A stretch of 64,000 nt of DNA from Sulfoacidibacillus thermotolerans (GTDB taxonomy: Bacteria > Bacillota > Bacilli > Alicyclobacillales > SLC66): NCBI RefSeq assembly GCF_003144315.1, contig NZ_MPDK01000007.1, positions 1 through 64,000 of the forward strand, in the 5' to 3' direction. Positions 9,226-17,954 of the stretch are shown here, piece by piece. How positions within the stretch are numbered: the stretch's first letter is position 1; every line of letters begins with the position of its first letter. The position numbers were made by a program, and so were the translations under genes. The notes beneath the pieces are model-generated. The model was not told the DNA's origin and made no database searches. It saw nothing but the letters and a program-made list of their open reading frames with translations.

Positions 9226-10530
9226 ATGGCGACAGAGCATTTTGATGCGATTGTTGTAGGAGCAGGGCCTGCCGGAAGTGCGGCTGCATACACGATGGCA
9301 AAGGCCGGGCTAAGTGTGGTACTCATTGAACGGGGAGAATTCCCTGGCGCAAAAAATATCTTTGGCGGTGTAATCTATCGGAAACAGTTGGAAGATATCA
9401 TTCCTGAGTTTTGGAAAGAAGCACCATTGGAACGTGAAGTTGTGGAACAACGGCTGTGGTTATTAGGTGATCAATCCGTCGTGACGCTTGGTCATCGCAA
9501 CGAGGCGTTTAAAGACCCGAATAATTGTTGGACTGGATTGCGTGTTAAATTTGATCAGTGGTTTGCGAGCAAAGCGGAACAAGCAGGTGCTTTAAATATC
9601 TACGAGACCGTTGTGACGGAATTGATTCGCGAAGGCAACAAAGTGGTCGGGGTGCGCACGGATCGCGAGGAAGGTGATCTGTACGCGAATGTCGTGGTTG
9701 TAGCAGACGGAGTGAACTCTCTGTTGGGCAAGTCTTTAGGCGTCCATCGCGAATGGCAGCCGGATGAAGTATCGCTGGCCGTCAAAGAGGTTATTGCGAT
9801 GCCAAAAGAAAAAATTATGGATCGTTTTAACCTTGAGGGAAATGAAGGCGTCACCATTGAGTTTGTCGGGAATACATTAGGGATGGCAGGGCTTGGATTT
9901 TTATATACGAATCAAGACACACTGTCTTTTGGTGTTGGTGTCATGGTGAGCGACTTAAAGAAAAAACGCGTAAAACCTTACGAATTACTAGAAAGTGTGA
10001 AACAACATCCGATGTTGCGGCGTCTTTTGCAAGGCGGTGAAACCAAAGAGTACGCTGGACACTTAATTCCTGAAGGCGGATATCATTCAATTCCACCCCT
10101 ATCTGGAGATGGTTGGGTAATTTGCGGGGACGCTGCTCAACTCGTAAATTTTGTTCATCGCGAAGGGACGAATCTAGCGATGACTTCGGGTCGCTTTGCG
10201 GCCGAGGCGATTATCCAAGCGCATACAAAAGGCGATTTCTCAAGAGTCGGTTTGTCTCTGTATGATCGCCTGGTGCGCGAATCATTCGTGCATAAAGATC
10301 TTAAAAAATACAAAGGATTGCATAACTTCTTGCGTGATTCTGATCCCACCCTTATGTTTGATAAGCTTCCGCGAGCACTAAATGATGCGGCATACCAAAT
10401 GCTTTTAGTCGATGGGGTGCCTAAAGCAGAAAAACAGCGTATGGCCATGAGGGGAATCACGGATGCGGCTGGTGGTTTGATGAATCTTGTCAAACTTGGG
10501 GCGCAAGGTTGGAGGGCGATGAACGGATGA
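9226..10530 (+). CDS. fixC: FixC, ETF-quinone oxidoreductase-like flavoprotein
   Basis: A 434-aa FAD protein. The start is ATG 9226 behind GAGGAGAGG (9211-9219); the upstream in-frame ATG at 9154 would add 24 residues with no family resemblance. The N terminus holds the dinucleotide motif VVGAGPAGSAAAYTMAKAG. The C-terminal half has the FixC signature CGDAAQLVNFVHREGTNLA. FixC accepts one electron branch from FixAB and reduces quinone at the membrane, in the typical model. Menaquinone would be the acceptor here, as the men genes lie 7 kb away (inference). It overlaps fixX by 4 bases. Confidence 0.9.
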   Translation: MATEHFDAIVVGAGPAGSAAAYTMAKAGLSVVLIERGEFPGAKNIFGGVIYRKQLEDIIPEFWKEAPLEREVVEQRLWLLGDQSVVTLGHRNEAFKDPNNCWTGLRVKFDQWFASKAEQAGALNIYETVVTELIREGNKVVGVRTDREEGDLYANVVVVADGVNSLLGKSLGVHREWQPDEVSLAVKEVIAMPKEKIMDRFNLEGNEGVTIEFVGNTLGMAGLGFLYTNQDTLSFGVGVMVSDLKKKRVKPYELLESVKQHPMLRRLLQGGETKEYAGHLIPEGGYHSIPPLSGDGWVICGDAAQLVNFVHREGTNLAMTSGRFAAEAIIQAHTKGDFSRVGLSLYDRLVRESFVHKDLKKYKGLHNFLRDSDPTLMFDKLPRALNDAAYQMLLVDGVPKAEKQRMAMRGITDAAGGLMNLVKLGAQGWRAMNG

Positions 10531-10808
10531 GTTCGATTGCGGAAAAATTATACACGATAAGATATAAAGTGGATGAGAACTCGCATTTAGTGATTAAGGA
10601 TCAAGAGGTTTGTTTGCATTGTGTAACGAAAGAGTGTCAAGATTTTTGTCCGGCTGATGTATATCACTGGGTGGAAAAAGAGCAAATGACGAGCGTTGCC
10701 TTTGAAAATTGTATTGAATGTGGAACGTGTCGCATTGGTTGTCCGACATACAATATCCAGTGGGTATATCCCAAAGGCGGACATGGGATTACGTATAAAT
10801 TTGGCTAA
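10527..10808 (+). CDS. fixX: FixX, ferredoxin-like partner of FixC
   Basis: A 93-aa iron-sulfur protein. ATG 10527 overlaps the fixC stop as ATGA and is served by GGAGGG at 10511-10516; the in-frame TTG at 10509 is too close to any ribosome site. Eight cysteines occur at 29, 32, 37, 41, 62, 65, 68 and 72, in CxxC...C...CP and CIECGTCRIGCP patterns, enough for two [4Fe-4S] clusters. It closes the fixABCX operon; a strong hairpin follows at once. Confidence 0.9.
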   Translation: MSSIAEKLYTIRYKVDENSHLVIKDQEVCLHCVTKECQDFCPADVYHWVEKEQMTSVAFENCIECGTCRIGCPTYNIQWVYPKGGHGITYKFG

Positions 10809-10822
10809 GTACAACTGTTTAT

Positions 10823-10862
10823 GCAAACTGGGCTATGAAGGTTCCTTTATAGCCCAGTTTGC
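10823..10862. terminator. Terminator between fixX and the zinc-ribbon gene
   Basis: Perfect 14-bp arms (10823-10836 and 10849-10862, core AAACTGGGCTAT) enclose a 12-base loop. It sits 14 bases after the fixX stop and 10 bases from the converging small gene, so it probably serves both strands. Confidence 0.8.
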
Positions 10863-10872
10863 AATTTATAGA

Positions 10873-11004
10873 TTATTCTTCCATCACATCGTTGATGCAG
10901 TGATCGCACAATTGATAATACCCTGCATGCATAGCGGTAATCTCTGTGCCACAAACACTGCAAATCTCTGTGGTTTCCGTGTCTTGTTGTTCTTCGAGTG
11001 TCAT
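10873..11004 (-). CDS. 43-aa zinc-ribbon-like small protein
   Basis: A short gene with good signals: ATG at 11004 preceded by AAAGGAGG (11014-11021 on the plus strand) at a spacing of 9. The product has an acidic N terminus (MTLEEQQDTETTE), then CSVCGT, a middle AMHAGYYQLC, then CDHC and a short acidic tail. Two CxxC knuckles about 17 residues apart suggest one bound zinc. I do not recognise the family. It lies about 90 bases downstream of aceA on the same strand and could be co-transcribed with it. Confidence 0.65.
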   Translation of the reverse strand: MTLEEQQDTETTEICSVCGTEITAMHAGYYQLCDHCINDVMEE

Positions 11005-11097
11005 CGTTGAAATCCTCCTTTATGGAATGTATGCCTGATTTCGGTGATGCAATCGATCGTCTAACGCGTGGCGCAGAGGGGATGCTGTTGCATTCAT

Positions 11098-12378
11098 TTA
11101 GTTAGCGATGAACTGCTCTTCTTCGGTTGAACCATGCAATGCAGTTGTTGAGGACAAACCGCCAGAGATCGTCTGGGATACTTCGTCAAAATAGCCAGTT
11201 CCCACTTCACGTTGATGGCGCGTGGCCGTGTAGCCATATGGCTCGGATGCAAACTCAGCTTGCTGCAATTCTGAATAAGCGGCCATCCCGCGTTCTTTGT
11301 AATTGCGGGCTAATTCAAACATGCTGTGGTTAAGTGCATGGAATCCAGCCAAAGTAACGAATTGGAATTTGTATCCCATGCGTCCAATCTGTTCTTGGAA
11401 GGTTGCAATTGTTTTTTCATCGAGTTTCTTTCTCCAATTAAATGAAGGAGAGCAATTGTAAGCGAGCAATTTTCCTGGGAATTCTTTATGGATTGCATCT
11501 GCAAACTTTTTGGCCTCTTCGAGATTTGGCTCGGAGGTCTCGCACCAGATCAGATCTGCATAAGGGGCGTATGCCAACCCACGTGCGATTGCTGCATCAA
11601 TCCCACCACGTAGCCGGAAAAACCCTTCGACTGTCCGTTCTCCAGTGAGGAATTCTTGATCTCTTGGATCGATGTCACTCGTGATGAGAAATGCACCATT
11701 TGCATCGGTGCGTGCCACGATCAGTGTGGGGACGTTCATTACATCTGCCGCAAGGCGAGCTGCGATCAAGTTGCGAATAGCTTGAGAGGTTGGGATCAAC
11801 ACTTTTCCTCCCATGTGTCCACATTTTTTCTCAGATGCCAGTTGATCCTCAAAGTGTACGGCTGCAGCACCTGCTTCGATCATGGCTTTTGTTAATTCAA
11901 AGACATTGAGCGGGCCACCAAATCCAGCTTCTCCATCAGCGACGATAGGGACAAACCAGTCTGTCCCGGAGCGACCTTCTTGCCAGTCGATTTGATCGGC
12001 GCGTTGTAACGCTTGATTGATGCGCTTGACGACATGCGGGACACTATTGGCTGGATACAAACTCTGATCAGGGTACATTTGGCCAGATAAGTTGGCATCG
12101 GCTGCAACTTGCCAACCACTTAAATAAATGGCCTTTAATCCAGCGCGAACTTGCTGAACAGCTTGGTTGCCTGTGAGTGCTCCTAAAGCTGGAACATAAT
12201 CTTCTGTGTGCAACAGATGCCAGAGTTTTTCTGCGCCGTTGCGTGCGAGGGTATGCTCAATTGTGAGTGATCCGCGTAAGCGCAAAACATCTTCCGCCGA
12301 GTAAGTCCGCGTAATTCCTTTCCAGCGCGGTTGTTCCTCCCAGTTTTTTTCTAAGTTTTCCACTAATTTTTGCAACAT
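11098..12378 (-). CDS. aceA: Isocitrate lyase
   Basis: A 426-aa enzyme of the glyoxylate shunt, splitting isocitrate to glyoxylate and succinate. The catalytic signature [13 protein letters not shown] is intact. Substrate and Mg residues appear in [23 protein letters not shown] and the loop [12 protein letters not shown] 12378 is chosen because it gives the family length; GGGAGAGGAG lies 12 bases upstream. A TTG at 12414 would add 12 residues but has no ribosome site. No malate synthase gene is in this window. It complements acs for growth on C2 compounds. Confidence 0.93.
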   Translation of the reverse strand: MLQKLVENLEKNWEEQPRWKGITRTYSAEDVLRLRGSLTIEHTLARNGAEKLWHLLHTEDYVPALGALTGNQAVQQVRAGLKAIYLSGWQVAADANLSGQMYPDQSLYPANSVPHVVKRINQALQRADQIDWQEGRSGTDWFVPIVADGEAGFGGPLNVFELTKAMIEAGAAAVHFEDQLASEKKCGHMGGKVLIPTSQAIRNLIAARLAADVMNVPTLIVARTDANGAFLITSDIDPRDQEFLTGERTVEGFFRLRGGIDAAIARGLAYAPYADLIWCETSEPNLEEAKKFADAIHKEFPGKLLAYNCSPSFNWRKKLDEKTIATFQEQIGRMGYKFQFVTLAGFHALNHSMFELARNYKERGMAAYSELQQAEFASEPYGYTATRHQREVGTGYFDEVSQTISGGLSSTTALHGSTEEEQFIAN

Positions 12379-12458
12379 AAAATTGTACAGCTCCTCTCCC
12401 AAATCCCTATTCAATCCAGGGTCTCTGTATGCTATATATGCTCCGTTTTTGTATCTGT

Positions 12459-12464
12459 ATTATA
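12459..12464 (-). promoter_or_regulatory. -10 element of the aceA promoter
   Basis: The minus strand reads TGT followed by TATAAT, an extended -10. TTGCCA lies 19 bases further upstream as a possible weak -35. Transcription would begin about 70 bases before the aceA ATG. Confidence 0.5.
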
Positions 12465-12580
12465 ACACATAAACAAGTTTCTGTGGCAACACTCAAATTT
12501 GTCTGAAATGTGACAAAGCTTGGGTTGTGTTGTATGCGTTTACATGAAAAGGGAATGAGCGATGGGGTTCGAATTTCTGG

Positions 12581-12586
12581 TATGAT
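12581..12586 (+). promoter_or_regulatory. -10 element of the mtnA promoter
   Basis: TATGAT preceded by TGG gives an extended -10, about 45 bases before the mtnA start. No clear -35 and no SAM-I riboswitch were found upstream. Confidence 0.4.
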
Positions 12587-12635
12587 ACATTCAGTATGTT
12601 TATGGTCAGAACCTAGAAGGCGGGAAGTGTTTTCG

Positions 12636-13661
12636 ATGGGTGAGGGATTAAGAACGTTGTTGTTTGAAGGGGATCGGCTGAGACTAATTGATCAGACGAA
12701 ACTTCCAACAGAGTTGCGTTATGTGATGGTCGATGATGAGCAGACGGCCTTTTCTGCAATTCGTTCCATGCAGGTGCGTGGTGCACCAGCGATAGGGATG
12801 ACAGCTGCTTACGGATTATATCTGGGATTGAAAAAACACGTCGACCTTGATAAGGAAGCCTTTTTTGGTGAACTCAAACGGCAAGCTGAGTTTCTAAAAG
12901 GTGCGCGTCCGACGGCTGTGAACTTGGCTTGGGCGATAGAACGGCTCGTTCGGGTAGCGCATGAACAGCGTGCGCAAGGAGTTCGTGCAGTGCTTAACGC
13001 ATTACGTGAAGAGGCAAAAGCGATACAGCATGAGGATGAGCGAGCATGTCGCACGATGGGAGAGAACTTGCAGGCGTTTATTAAAGATGGAATGGGAATT
13101 CTCACCCACTGCAATACAGGAGCGCTCGCCGCAAGTCAGTATGGAACGGCACTTGCAGGATTTTACGTCGCCCATGAGCGCGGTTTAAAGATTCATGTCT
13201 ATGCGGACGAAACACGACCTTTTTTACAGGGGGCACGCCTAACGGCGTGGGAGTTGCAACAAGCTGGAATTGATGTCACGCTGATTTGTGACAATATGGC
13301 AGCGAGTGTGATGGCCTCTCGGAAAATACAGGCTGTGATGGTTGGAGCTGACCGGATTGCGGCCAATGGGGATACTGCCAATAAAATCGGTACTTATCAG
13401 GTGGCTATATTAGCAAAATATTTTCAGATTCCCTTTTATATCGTCGCACCTTGGTCGACAATTGACCCGAAGACTACATCTGGAAGAGAAATTCCGATTG
13501 AGGAGCGTCCTGCTAAAGAAGTGACTGAATGGGGCGGTGTTCAAATTGCACCTCGTGATGTTCCTGTGTATAACCCTGCGTTTGATGTGACACCGCATGA
13601 GTTGATTACAGCGATTGTCACTGAAAAAGGTATTTATTTACCACCCTATCACTTCGCGTGA
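12636..13661 (+). CDS. mtnA: Methylthioribose-1-phosphate isomerase
   Basis: A 341-aa eIF2B-alpha/beta/delta-like protein converting 5-methylthioribose-1-P to the ribulose form in methionine salvage. Family motifs are intact: RGAPAIGMTAAYG, RPTAVNLAWA, ILTHCNTGALA (catalytic Cys), ADETRPFLQGARLTAWEL, GADRIAANGDTANKIGTY and PFYIVAPWSTID. The start is ATG 12636, where similarity begins; the open frame continues 42 codons upstream without family features. Salvage substrate comes from methylthioadenosine released by spermidine synthesis (speD and speE in this window). No other mtn gene is adjacent. Confidence 0.93.
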   Translation: MGEGLRTLLFEGDRLRLIDQTKLPTELRYVMVDDEQTAFSAIRSMQVRGAPAIGMTAAYGLYLGLKKHVDLDKEAFFGELKRQAEFLKGARPTAVNLAWAIERLVRVAHEQRAQGVRAVLNALREEAKAIQHEDERACRTMGENLQAFIKDGMGILTHCNTGALAASQYGTALAGFYVAHERGLKIHVYADETRPFLQGARLTAWELQQAGIDVTLICDNMAASVMASRKIQAVMVGADRIAANGDTANKIGTYQVAILAKYFQIPFYIVAPWSTIDPKTTSGREIPIEERPAKEVTEWGGVQIAPRDVPVYNPAFDVTPHELITAIVTEKGIYLPPYHFA

Positions 13662-13706
13662 CGAGTGGTTGAAACCGCATAGGTGAAAAAAGGGGGGCTC
13701 TTGCGA

Positions 13707-14816
13707 TTGGCTAGACAGATTTCCACCGCTTTGTTACACGAGGGGATGGTGCTTGGGCGCTCCTTGTATGATGGCACGGGGCGGGTATTGCTGCAACAGG
13801 GGCAAATGATTCGAGGGAGTTACATCGAAAAAATCAAGCAACAATTTGCAGTTGTTTATATCGAAGATGAATTATCTGAGGGCATTACGTATGAAGAACT
13901 TGTACCGCAAGAGGCTCGTGCACAAGTGATTCAGGTACTTCAAGAAAAGTGGAGCGAATGGAAAAGAGAAGGTTCCTCTTTTGATCGCATTGCCATGGGT
14001 CAGAGTTTTACAAAAGAATTGCGTAAGCACGTCACTACGCTCCTTGAGGTGCTTGAGCACACGACCATTATTCGTGAGAATTTGGCGGCAGTTGCGAGTT
14101 ATGATCATGGCACTTATGTTCACTCAATGAATGTTGCAATTTATAGTTTAGTATTGGGGCAAGCGATCGGATTGCCGCATTCGATGTTAATGGACTTGGG
14201 AACTGGCGCTATGTTGCACGATATCGGAAAGTTATGGGTTCCTGAAGAAGTATTAAATAAGGCTGGCGCACTGACGCAAAATGAGCGTGAGCTAATTCAA
14301 AATCACGCAAAATGGGGGCATGAGGCGCTGTCTCGCCAACATGAATTATCATATCTTGTTGCTCATTGTGCCTATCAACATCACGAGCGAATGGATGGCA
14401 GTGGGTATCCGCGGGGATTAAAAGGTGATCAGATTCACATTTTTGGGAAAATCCTTGCTGTAGCCGATGTTTATGATGCAATGGTGATGCATCGTCCTTA
14501 TCGTGCGGGTATGGTTCCTGCAGAAGTGATGGAATACCTATTTAGTCAGGCAGGGATTGGCTACGATTTGGAACTGGTTTCGATTTTCAGCAAAAAAATT
14601 GCACTTTATCCACTGGGGTCGACAGTGACACTAAGTGATGGCACGGCAGGAATTGTCGTTCATATTCACGATCAATTGCCTTTGCGACCCGTTGTGCGCA
14701 TTTTTCAAGATGCAACTGGTGCTTCTGTCGACCCCTTTGAAATTGATCTGACAAGGCAACTTAACTTAACCATTGCGCAGTCGCAAAATGCGGCAGTCAT
14801 TGACCTCATTGATTAA
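13707..14816 (+). CDS. HD-GYP domain protein (probable c-di-GMP phosphodiesterase)
   Basis: A 369-aa cytoplasmic protein. TTG 13707 is preferred because AGGGGGG (13691-13697) lies 9 bases upstream; GTG 13683 has no ribosome site. Residues from about 130 to 270 form an HD-GYP domain with HDIGK, the following QNHAKWGHEAL, HHERMDGSGYPRGL and ADVYDAM, all metal ligands kept. The N-terminal 120 residues resemble the small domain often found before HD-GYP in Bacilli (LLQQGQMIRGSYIEKIKQQ). No membrane segment is seen. The expected activity is hydrolysis of cyclic di-GMP; this is family inference. Confidence 0.85.
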   Translation: MARQISTALLHEGMVLGRSLYDGTGRVLLQQGQMIRGSYIEKIKQQFAVVYIEDELSEGITYEELVPQEARAQVIQVLQEKWSEWKREGSSFDRIAMGQSFTKELRKHVTTLLEVLEHTTIIRENLAAVASYDHGTYVHSMNVAIYSLVLGQAIGLPHSMLMDLGTGAMLHDIGKLWVPEEVLNKAGALTQNERELIQNHAKWGHEALSRQHELSYLVAHCAYQHHERMDGSGYPRGLKGDQIHIFGKILAVADVYDAMVMHRPYRAGMVPAEVMEYLFSQAGIGYDLELVSIFSKKIALYPLGSTVTLSDGTAGIVVHIHDQLPLRPVVRIFQDATGASVDPFEIDLTRQLNLTIAQSQNAAVIDLID

Positions 14817-14947
14817 TGTAAGATGAGCGTGGTCAAAGTCAAGTTGCGTTCATTGGCTGATGAGGTATACTTAATTGGAATTGTTTCGCTTAAAGACAAA
14901 GCGTGCACGTTTGTGATTATACATTTAGGAGTAGAGGTGATCTGTCT

Positions 14948-15907
14948 ATGGAAAAGCATCGTGTGATGATACTTGGAACAGGGCCGGCAGGGCTTACGGC
15001 TGCAATCTATGCTGCAAGGGCAAATCTAGAGCCGCTTGTCGTAGAAGGGAACGAACCAGGCGGGCAATTGACGCTGACTACAGAGATTGAAAACTTTCCC
15101 GGTTTTGAAGAGGGAATCATGGGGCCGCAGCTAATGGATCAGATGCGGCGACAAGCTGAGCGCTTTGGCGCAAAGTTTTACACAGGATATGTAACAGGGG
15201 TAGATCTAAGCAAACGCCCGTTTACAGTTACAGTGAATGACGAGGAACAATTTGAGGCAGAAGCATTGATTATTTCAACGGGTGCATCAGCAAAATTGCT
15301 TGGCATCAAAGGTGAATCAGAGATGATCGGTCACGGGGTGTCGACATGTGCTACCTGTGATGGGTTCTTCTTTCGTGGAAAACGGATTATTGTTGTAGGC
15401 GGCGGAGATTCGGCGATGGAAGAAGCGACATTTTTGGCGAAATTTGCATCAGAAGTAACGATTGTGCATAGGCGCGATACGCTTCGCGCTTCAAAAGTCA
15501 TGCAAGAACGCGCGCGCAGCAATCCCAAGATTAAATGGGAGCTAAACGCCACACCAACTGCAGTCATCTCAGACGGTAGAAAGGTCAATGGGCTCGAAGT
15601 AAAGGATTCCAAAACTGGTGAAGTGCGCGTGATTGAGACAGAAGGAATTTTTGTGGCGATTGGTCATTCCCCGAATACGTCCTTTTTAAACGGCCAATTA
15701 GATGTAGACGCAGTCGGCTATATCAAAACCAAGGGCGTTTCTACAGCGACCAATGTGCCGGGCGTGTTTGCTTGCGGAGATGTGGCGGATGCACATTATA
15801 GACAAGCGATTACTGCGGCTGGGTCAGGTTGTAAGGCAGCAATGGACGTAGAGAAGTTTCTTGAGGGAGCTAGTGTTTTAGATTGGACTGCGATTGCTGA
15901 ACACTAA
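14948..15907 (+). CDS. trxB: Thioredoxin-disulfide reductase
   Basis: A 319-aa FAD/NADPH enzyme that reduces thioredoxin. The N-terminal FAD motif GTGPAGLTAAIYAARA, the redox pair CATC at residues 134-137, the NADPH motif VVGGGDSAMEEATFL and the C-terminal FACGDVAD are all present. ATG 14948 has AGAGGTGA upstream; the earlier in-frame GTG at 14903 is outside family similarity. It is monocistronic, ending at a strong terminator shared with menA. Confidence 0.93.
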   Translation: MEKHRVMILGTGPAGLTAAIYAARANLEPLVVEGNEPGGQLTLTTEIENFPGFEEGIMGPQLMDQMRRQAERFGAKFYTGYVTGVDLSKRPFTVTVNDEEQFEAEALIISTGASAKLLGIKGESEMIGHGVSTCATCDGFFFRGKRIIVVGGGDSAMEEATFLAKFASEVTIVHRRDTLRASKVMQERARSNPKIKWELNATPTAVISDGRKVNGLEVKDSKTGEVRVIETEGIFVAIGHSPNTSFLNGQLDVDAVGYIKTKGVSTATNVPGVFACGDVADAHYRQAITAAGSGCKAAMDVEKFLEGASVLDWTAIAEH

Positions 15908-15940
15908 GAAAGGCAGTATAGAGTAAGCAAGCTCTCGCTC

Positions 15941-15986
15941 AAAAAGACGGAGATTCTAAGAAGGATCAGAGAATCTCCGTCTTTTT
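15941..15986. terminator. Bidirectional terminator (trxB / menA)
   Basis: Perfect 17-bp arms (15941-15957 and 15970-15986) start AAAAAGACGGAG and end TTTTT, so each strand has its own T-run. The loop is 12 bases. Confidence 0.9.
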
Positions 15987-16031
15987 GCGTGCGAAGTAAA
16001 AACGCATTTATAGAAGGCGGCACAAGGATTT

Positions 16032-16934
16032 CTAGAGCGGCAAAAACGCGCCGGCAAGAAGTCCTAGGAAGAGTAAAATACCAAAGCGAATCAGGGTGAA
16101 CGAGGTCGATGTAAACGCGCGTTGAAGTTCCGATGGATTGGTTGCGCGGCGAAACATCGCGCCAATGCGCGCGCTAAAAGGATAAGCGAGCAGGGTGAGC
16201 AAACTAAAAGGTGTGAGCAACTGAACTACGACAAGAATTGCGATGATCAAATAGGAAAGCACAAAAACTCCTTGTAATAACATGATCGCTCGCTCTTTAC
16301 CAAGAATCACTGGCAGTGTTTTGCGCCCACCTGGAAGGTCGTGCTCGACATCGCGAATATTGTTTGCGAGTAGAATCGCACCAATTAAGAGCCCGATCGG
16401 GAGAGAGGCAACAACCGCTGTGAGTGATAAGTGGGACGTTTGGATATAGTAGCTAATGAGAATGATGACAGGGCCCATGAGGATGCCGGCCGTAACCTCG
16501 CCAAATGGTGTGTAAGAAATTGGATGTGGTCCACTTGAATATAAGTACATAAAAATCATACTAAGAGTTCCGGCGACTGCAACCCACCAAGACGTGTTCG
16601 CCGCAATATATGCGCCTAATCCTAAAGAGATGAATAGTGTGGCAAAAAAAATGATGAGCACAGTATGTGGTGATACACCATCGCGGACAATGGTTCCCGC
16701 GATGCCAACCATGTCTTTGTTATCAAGCCCGCGCGCGTAGTCGGCATACTCATTAATCATATTTGCCGCAGCTTGAATCAATACCGCAGCGAGCAACATT
16801 GCGAGGAAGAGATCAAAGTGCAACGCAGCGTGCTGCAAAGCGAGGCCCGTTCCAACAAGGACTGGTGTCACAGAAGCAGTCAGCGTCGGTGGACGCATAA
16901 GTCGCCATAAAATAGCTAACCAATTAGAAGGCAC
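16032..16934 (-). CDS. menA: 1,4-dihydroxy-2-naphthoate polyprenyltransferase
   Basis: A 300-aa UbiA-family membrane enzyme with eight or nine hydrophobic segments that prenylates DHNA to demethylmenaquinone. The first Asp-rich motif is NEYADYARGLDNKD and the second is NNIRDVEHD. GTG 16934 is chosen as start because the inferred promoter (16967-16995) would start transcription near 16960, leaving the more distal GTG 16976 untranscribed; an AGG-containing ribosome site precedes it. It diverges from menB, so the pathway is controlled from one 165-base region. Confidence 0.88.
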   Translation of the reverse strand: MPSNWLAILWRLMRPPTLTASVTPVLVGTGLALQHAALHFDLFLAMLLAAVLIQAAANMINEYADYARGLDNKDMVGIAGTIVRDGVSPHTVLIIFFATLFISLGLGAYIAANTSWWVAVAGTLSMIFMYLYSSGPHPISYTPFGEVTAGILMGPVIILISYYIQTSHLSLTAVVASLPIGLLIGAILLANNIRDVEHDLPGGRKTLPVILGKERAIMLLQGVFVLSYLIIAILVVVQLLTPFSLLTLLAYPFSARIGAMFRRATNPSELQRAFTSTSFTLIRFGILLFLGLLAGAFLPL

Positions 16935-16966
16935 AAGACAACCTACTTTCCTGTGAAATCGAAGAT

Positions 16967-16995
16967 ACGATAACACGTCTTGCGTAACGGTTCAA
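16967..16995 (-). promoter_or_regulatory. menA promoter
   Basis: On the minus strand TTGAAC (16990-16995) is separated by 17 bases from TATCGT (16967-16972). Confidence 0.5.
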
Positions 16996-17016
16996 GTGAT
17001 GGCGCAATTCGTTAAC

Positions 17017-17045
17017 TTGGCACAGACTCACCAGTCTGTTATACT
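17017..17045 (+). promoter_or_regulatory. menB operon promoter
   Basis: TTGGCA (17017-17022), a 17-base spacer and TATACT (17040-17045) form a good sigma-A promoter. The spacer is filled by a perfect palindrome (next entry). Confidence 0.75.
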
Positions 17046-17070
17046 TGCGACTTAGAGACTGATGGGTCTG
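17023..17070 (+). promoter_or_regulatory. Twin palindromic operator at the menB promoter
   Basis: Site 1 (17023-17038) is a perfect palindrome CAGACT-CACC-AGTCTG lying between -35 and -10. Site 2 (17055-17070) reads GAGACT-GATG-GGTCTG, downstream of the start point. Both are followed by TTAT. Their centres are 32 bp apart, close to three helical turns. The layout suits a dimeric repressor that binds cooperatively; the regulator is unknown. Confidence 0.6.
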
Positions 17071-17099
17071 TTATTTTGAAGCGACAGGAGTTGTTTTTA

Positions 17100-17918
17100 A
17101 TGTCTATTTTTTGGGAAAAAGTTTGTGACTATGAAGACATCATCTATGAAAAAGCACAGGGAATCGCGAAAATTACGATCAATCGACCGGAAGTGAGAAA
17201 TGCCTTTCGGCCTAAGACGGTTACTGAATTAATTGATGCCTTCGCACGTGTTCGTGACGATGCGGAAGTGGGAGTAGTTATTTTTACAGGCCAGGGAGAG
17301 CAAGCGTTTTGTTCAGGTGGTGACCAGCGTGTGCGCGGGCAAGGAGGTTATGTGGGGGATGATAAGATTCCGCGCTTAAATGTGTTAGATTTACAGCGGC
17401 AAATTCGACTTCTCCCCAAAGTCGTCATTGCAGCAGTGGCAGGGTATGCGATAGGCGGGGGACATGTGTTGCATCTCGTTTGTGATTTGACAATTGCCGC
17501 TGACAATGCCGTATTTGGACAAACTGGGCCGCGCGTTGGCAGTTTTGATGCAGGGTATGGGACGGGACTTATGGCACGCACGATCGGTATGAAACGGGCA
17601 AAAGAAATTTGGTTTTTATGCCGCCAATATTCCGCGCAGGAAGCGTATGACATGGGACTTGTCAATAAGGTTGTACCGCTTGCTCAGTTACAGCAAGAAG
17701 CCATTGACTGGGCGCAAGAAATTTTAGCGAAAAGCCCAATGGCCATTCGCTTTTTAAAGGCTTCTTTCAATGTTGACACGGATGGATTGGCTGGACTTCA
17801 ACAGATGGCGGGAGATGCCACGATGATGTACTACATGACAGAAGAAGCGCACGAGGGGAAGAATGCATTCTTAGAGAAGCGCAACCCAGACTTCTCAAAG
17901 TTTCCTCGATTGCCATAA
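17100..17918 (+). CDS. menB: 1,4-dihydroxy-2-naphthoyl-CoA synthase
   Basis: A 272-aa crotonase-family enzyme closing the naphthoate ring from o-succinylbenzoyl-CoA. It has [14 protein letters not shown], the oxyanion segment [38 protein letters not shown] and the MenB C-terminal [14 protein letters not shown] 17100 is 9 bases after AGGAG (17086-17090). It is first in the menB-E-F-D-H operon. Confidence 0.95.
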   Translation: MSIFWEKVCDYEDIIYEKAQGIAKITINRPEVRNAFRPKTVTELIDAFARVRDDAEVGVVIFTGQGEQAFCSGGDQRVRGQGGYVGDDKIPRLNVLDLQRQIRLLPKVVIAAVAGYAIGGGHVLHLVCDLTIAADNAVFGQTGPRVGSFDAGYGTGLMARTIGMKRAKEIWFLCRQYSAQEAYDMGLVNKVVPLAQLQQEAIDWAQEILAKSPMAIRFLKASFNVDTDGLAGLQQMAGDATMMYYMTEEAHEGKNAFLEKRNPDFSKFPRLP

Positions 17919-17954
17919 AAGGGTAAACCTGAGGGTGGCAAGGAGTTGTGGGAA

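Noticed and set aside
12510-12635. 42-codon N-terminal extension of mtnA
   Set aside because: The family N terminus starts at ATG 12636 and the inferred -10 element lies inside the extension.
12430-12635. Search for an S-box upstream of mtnA
   Set aside because: No GGCCC...GAAGCCCGGCAACC core is present, unlike the metY leader.
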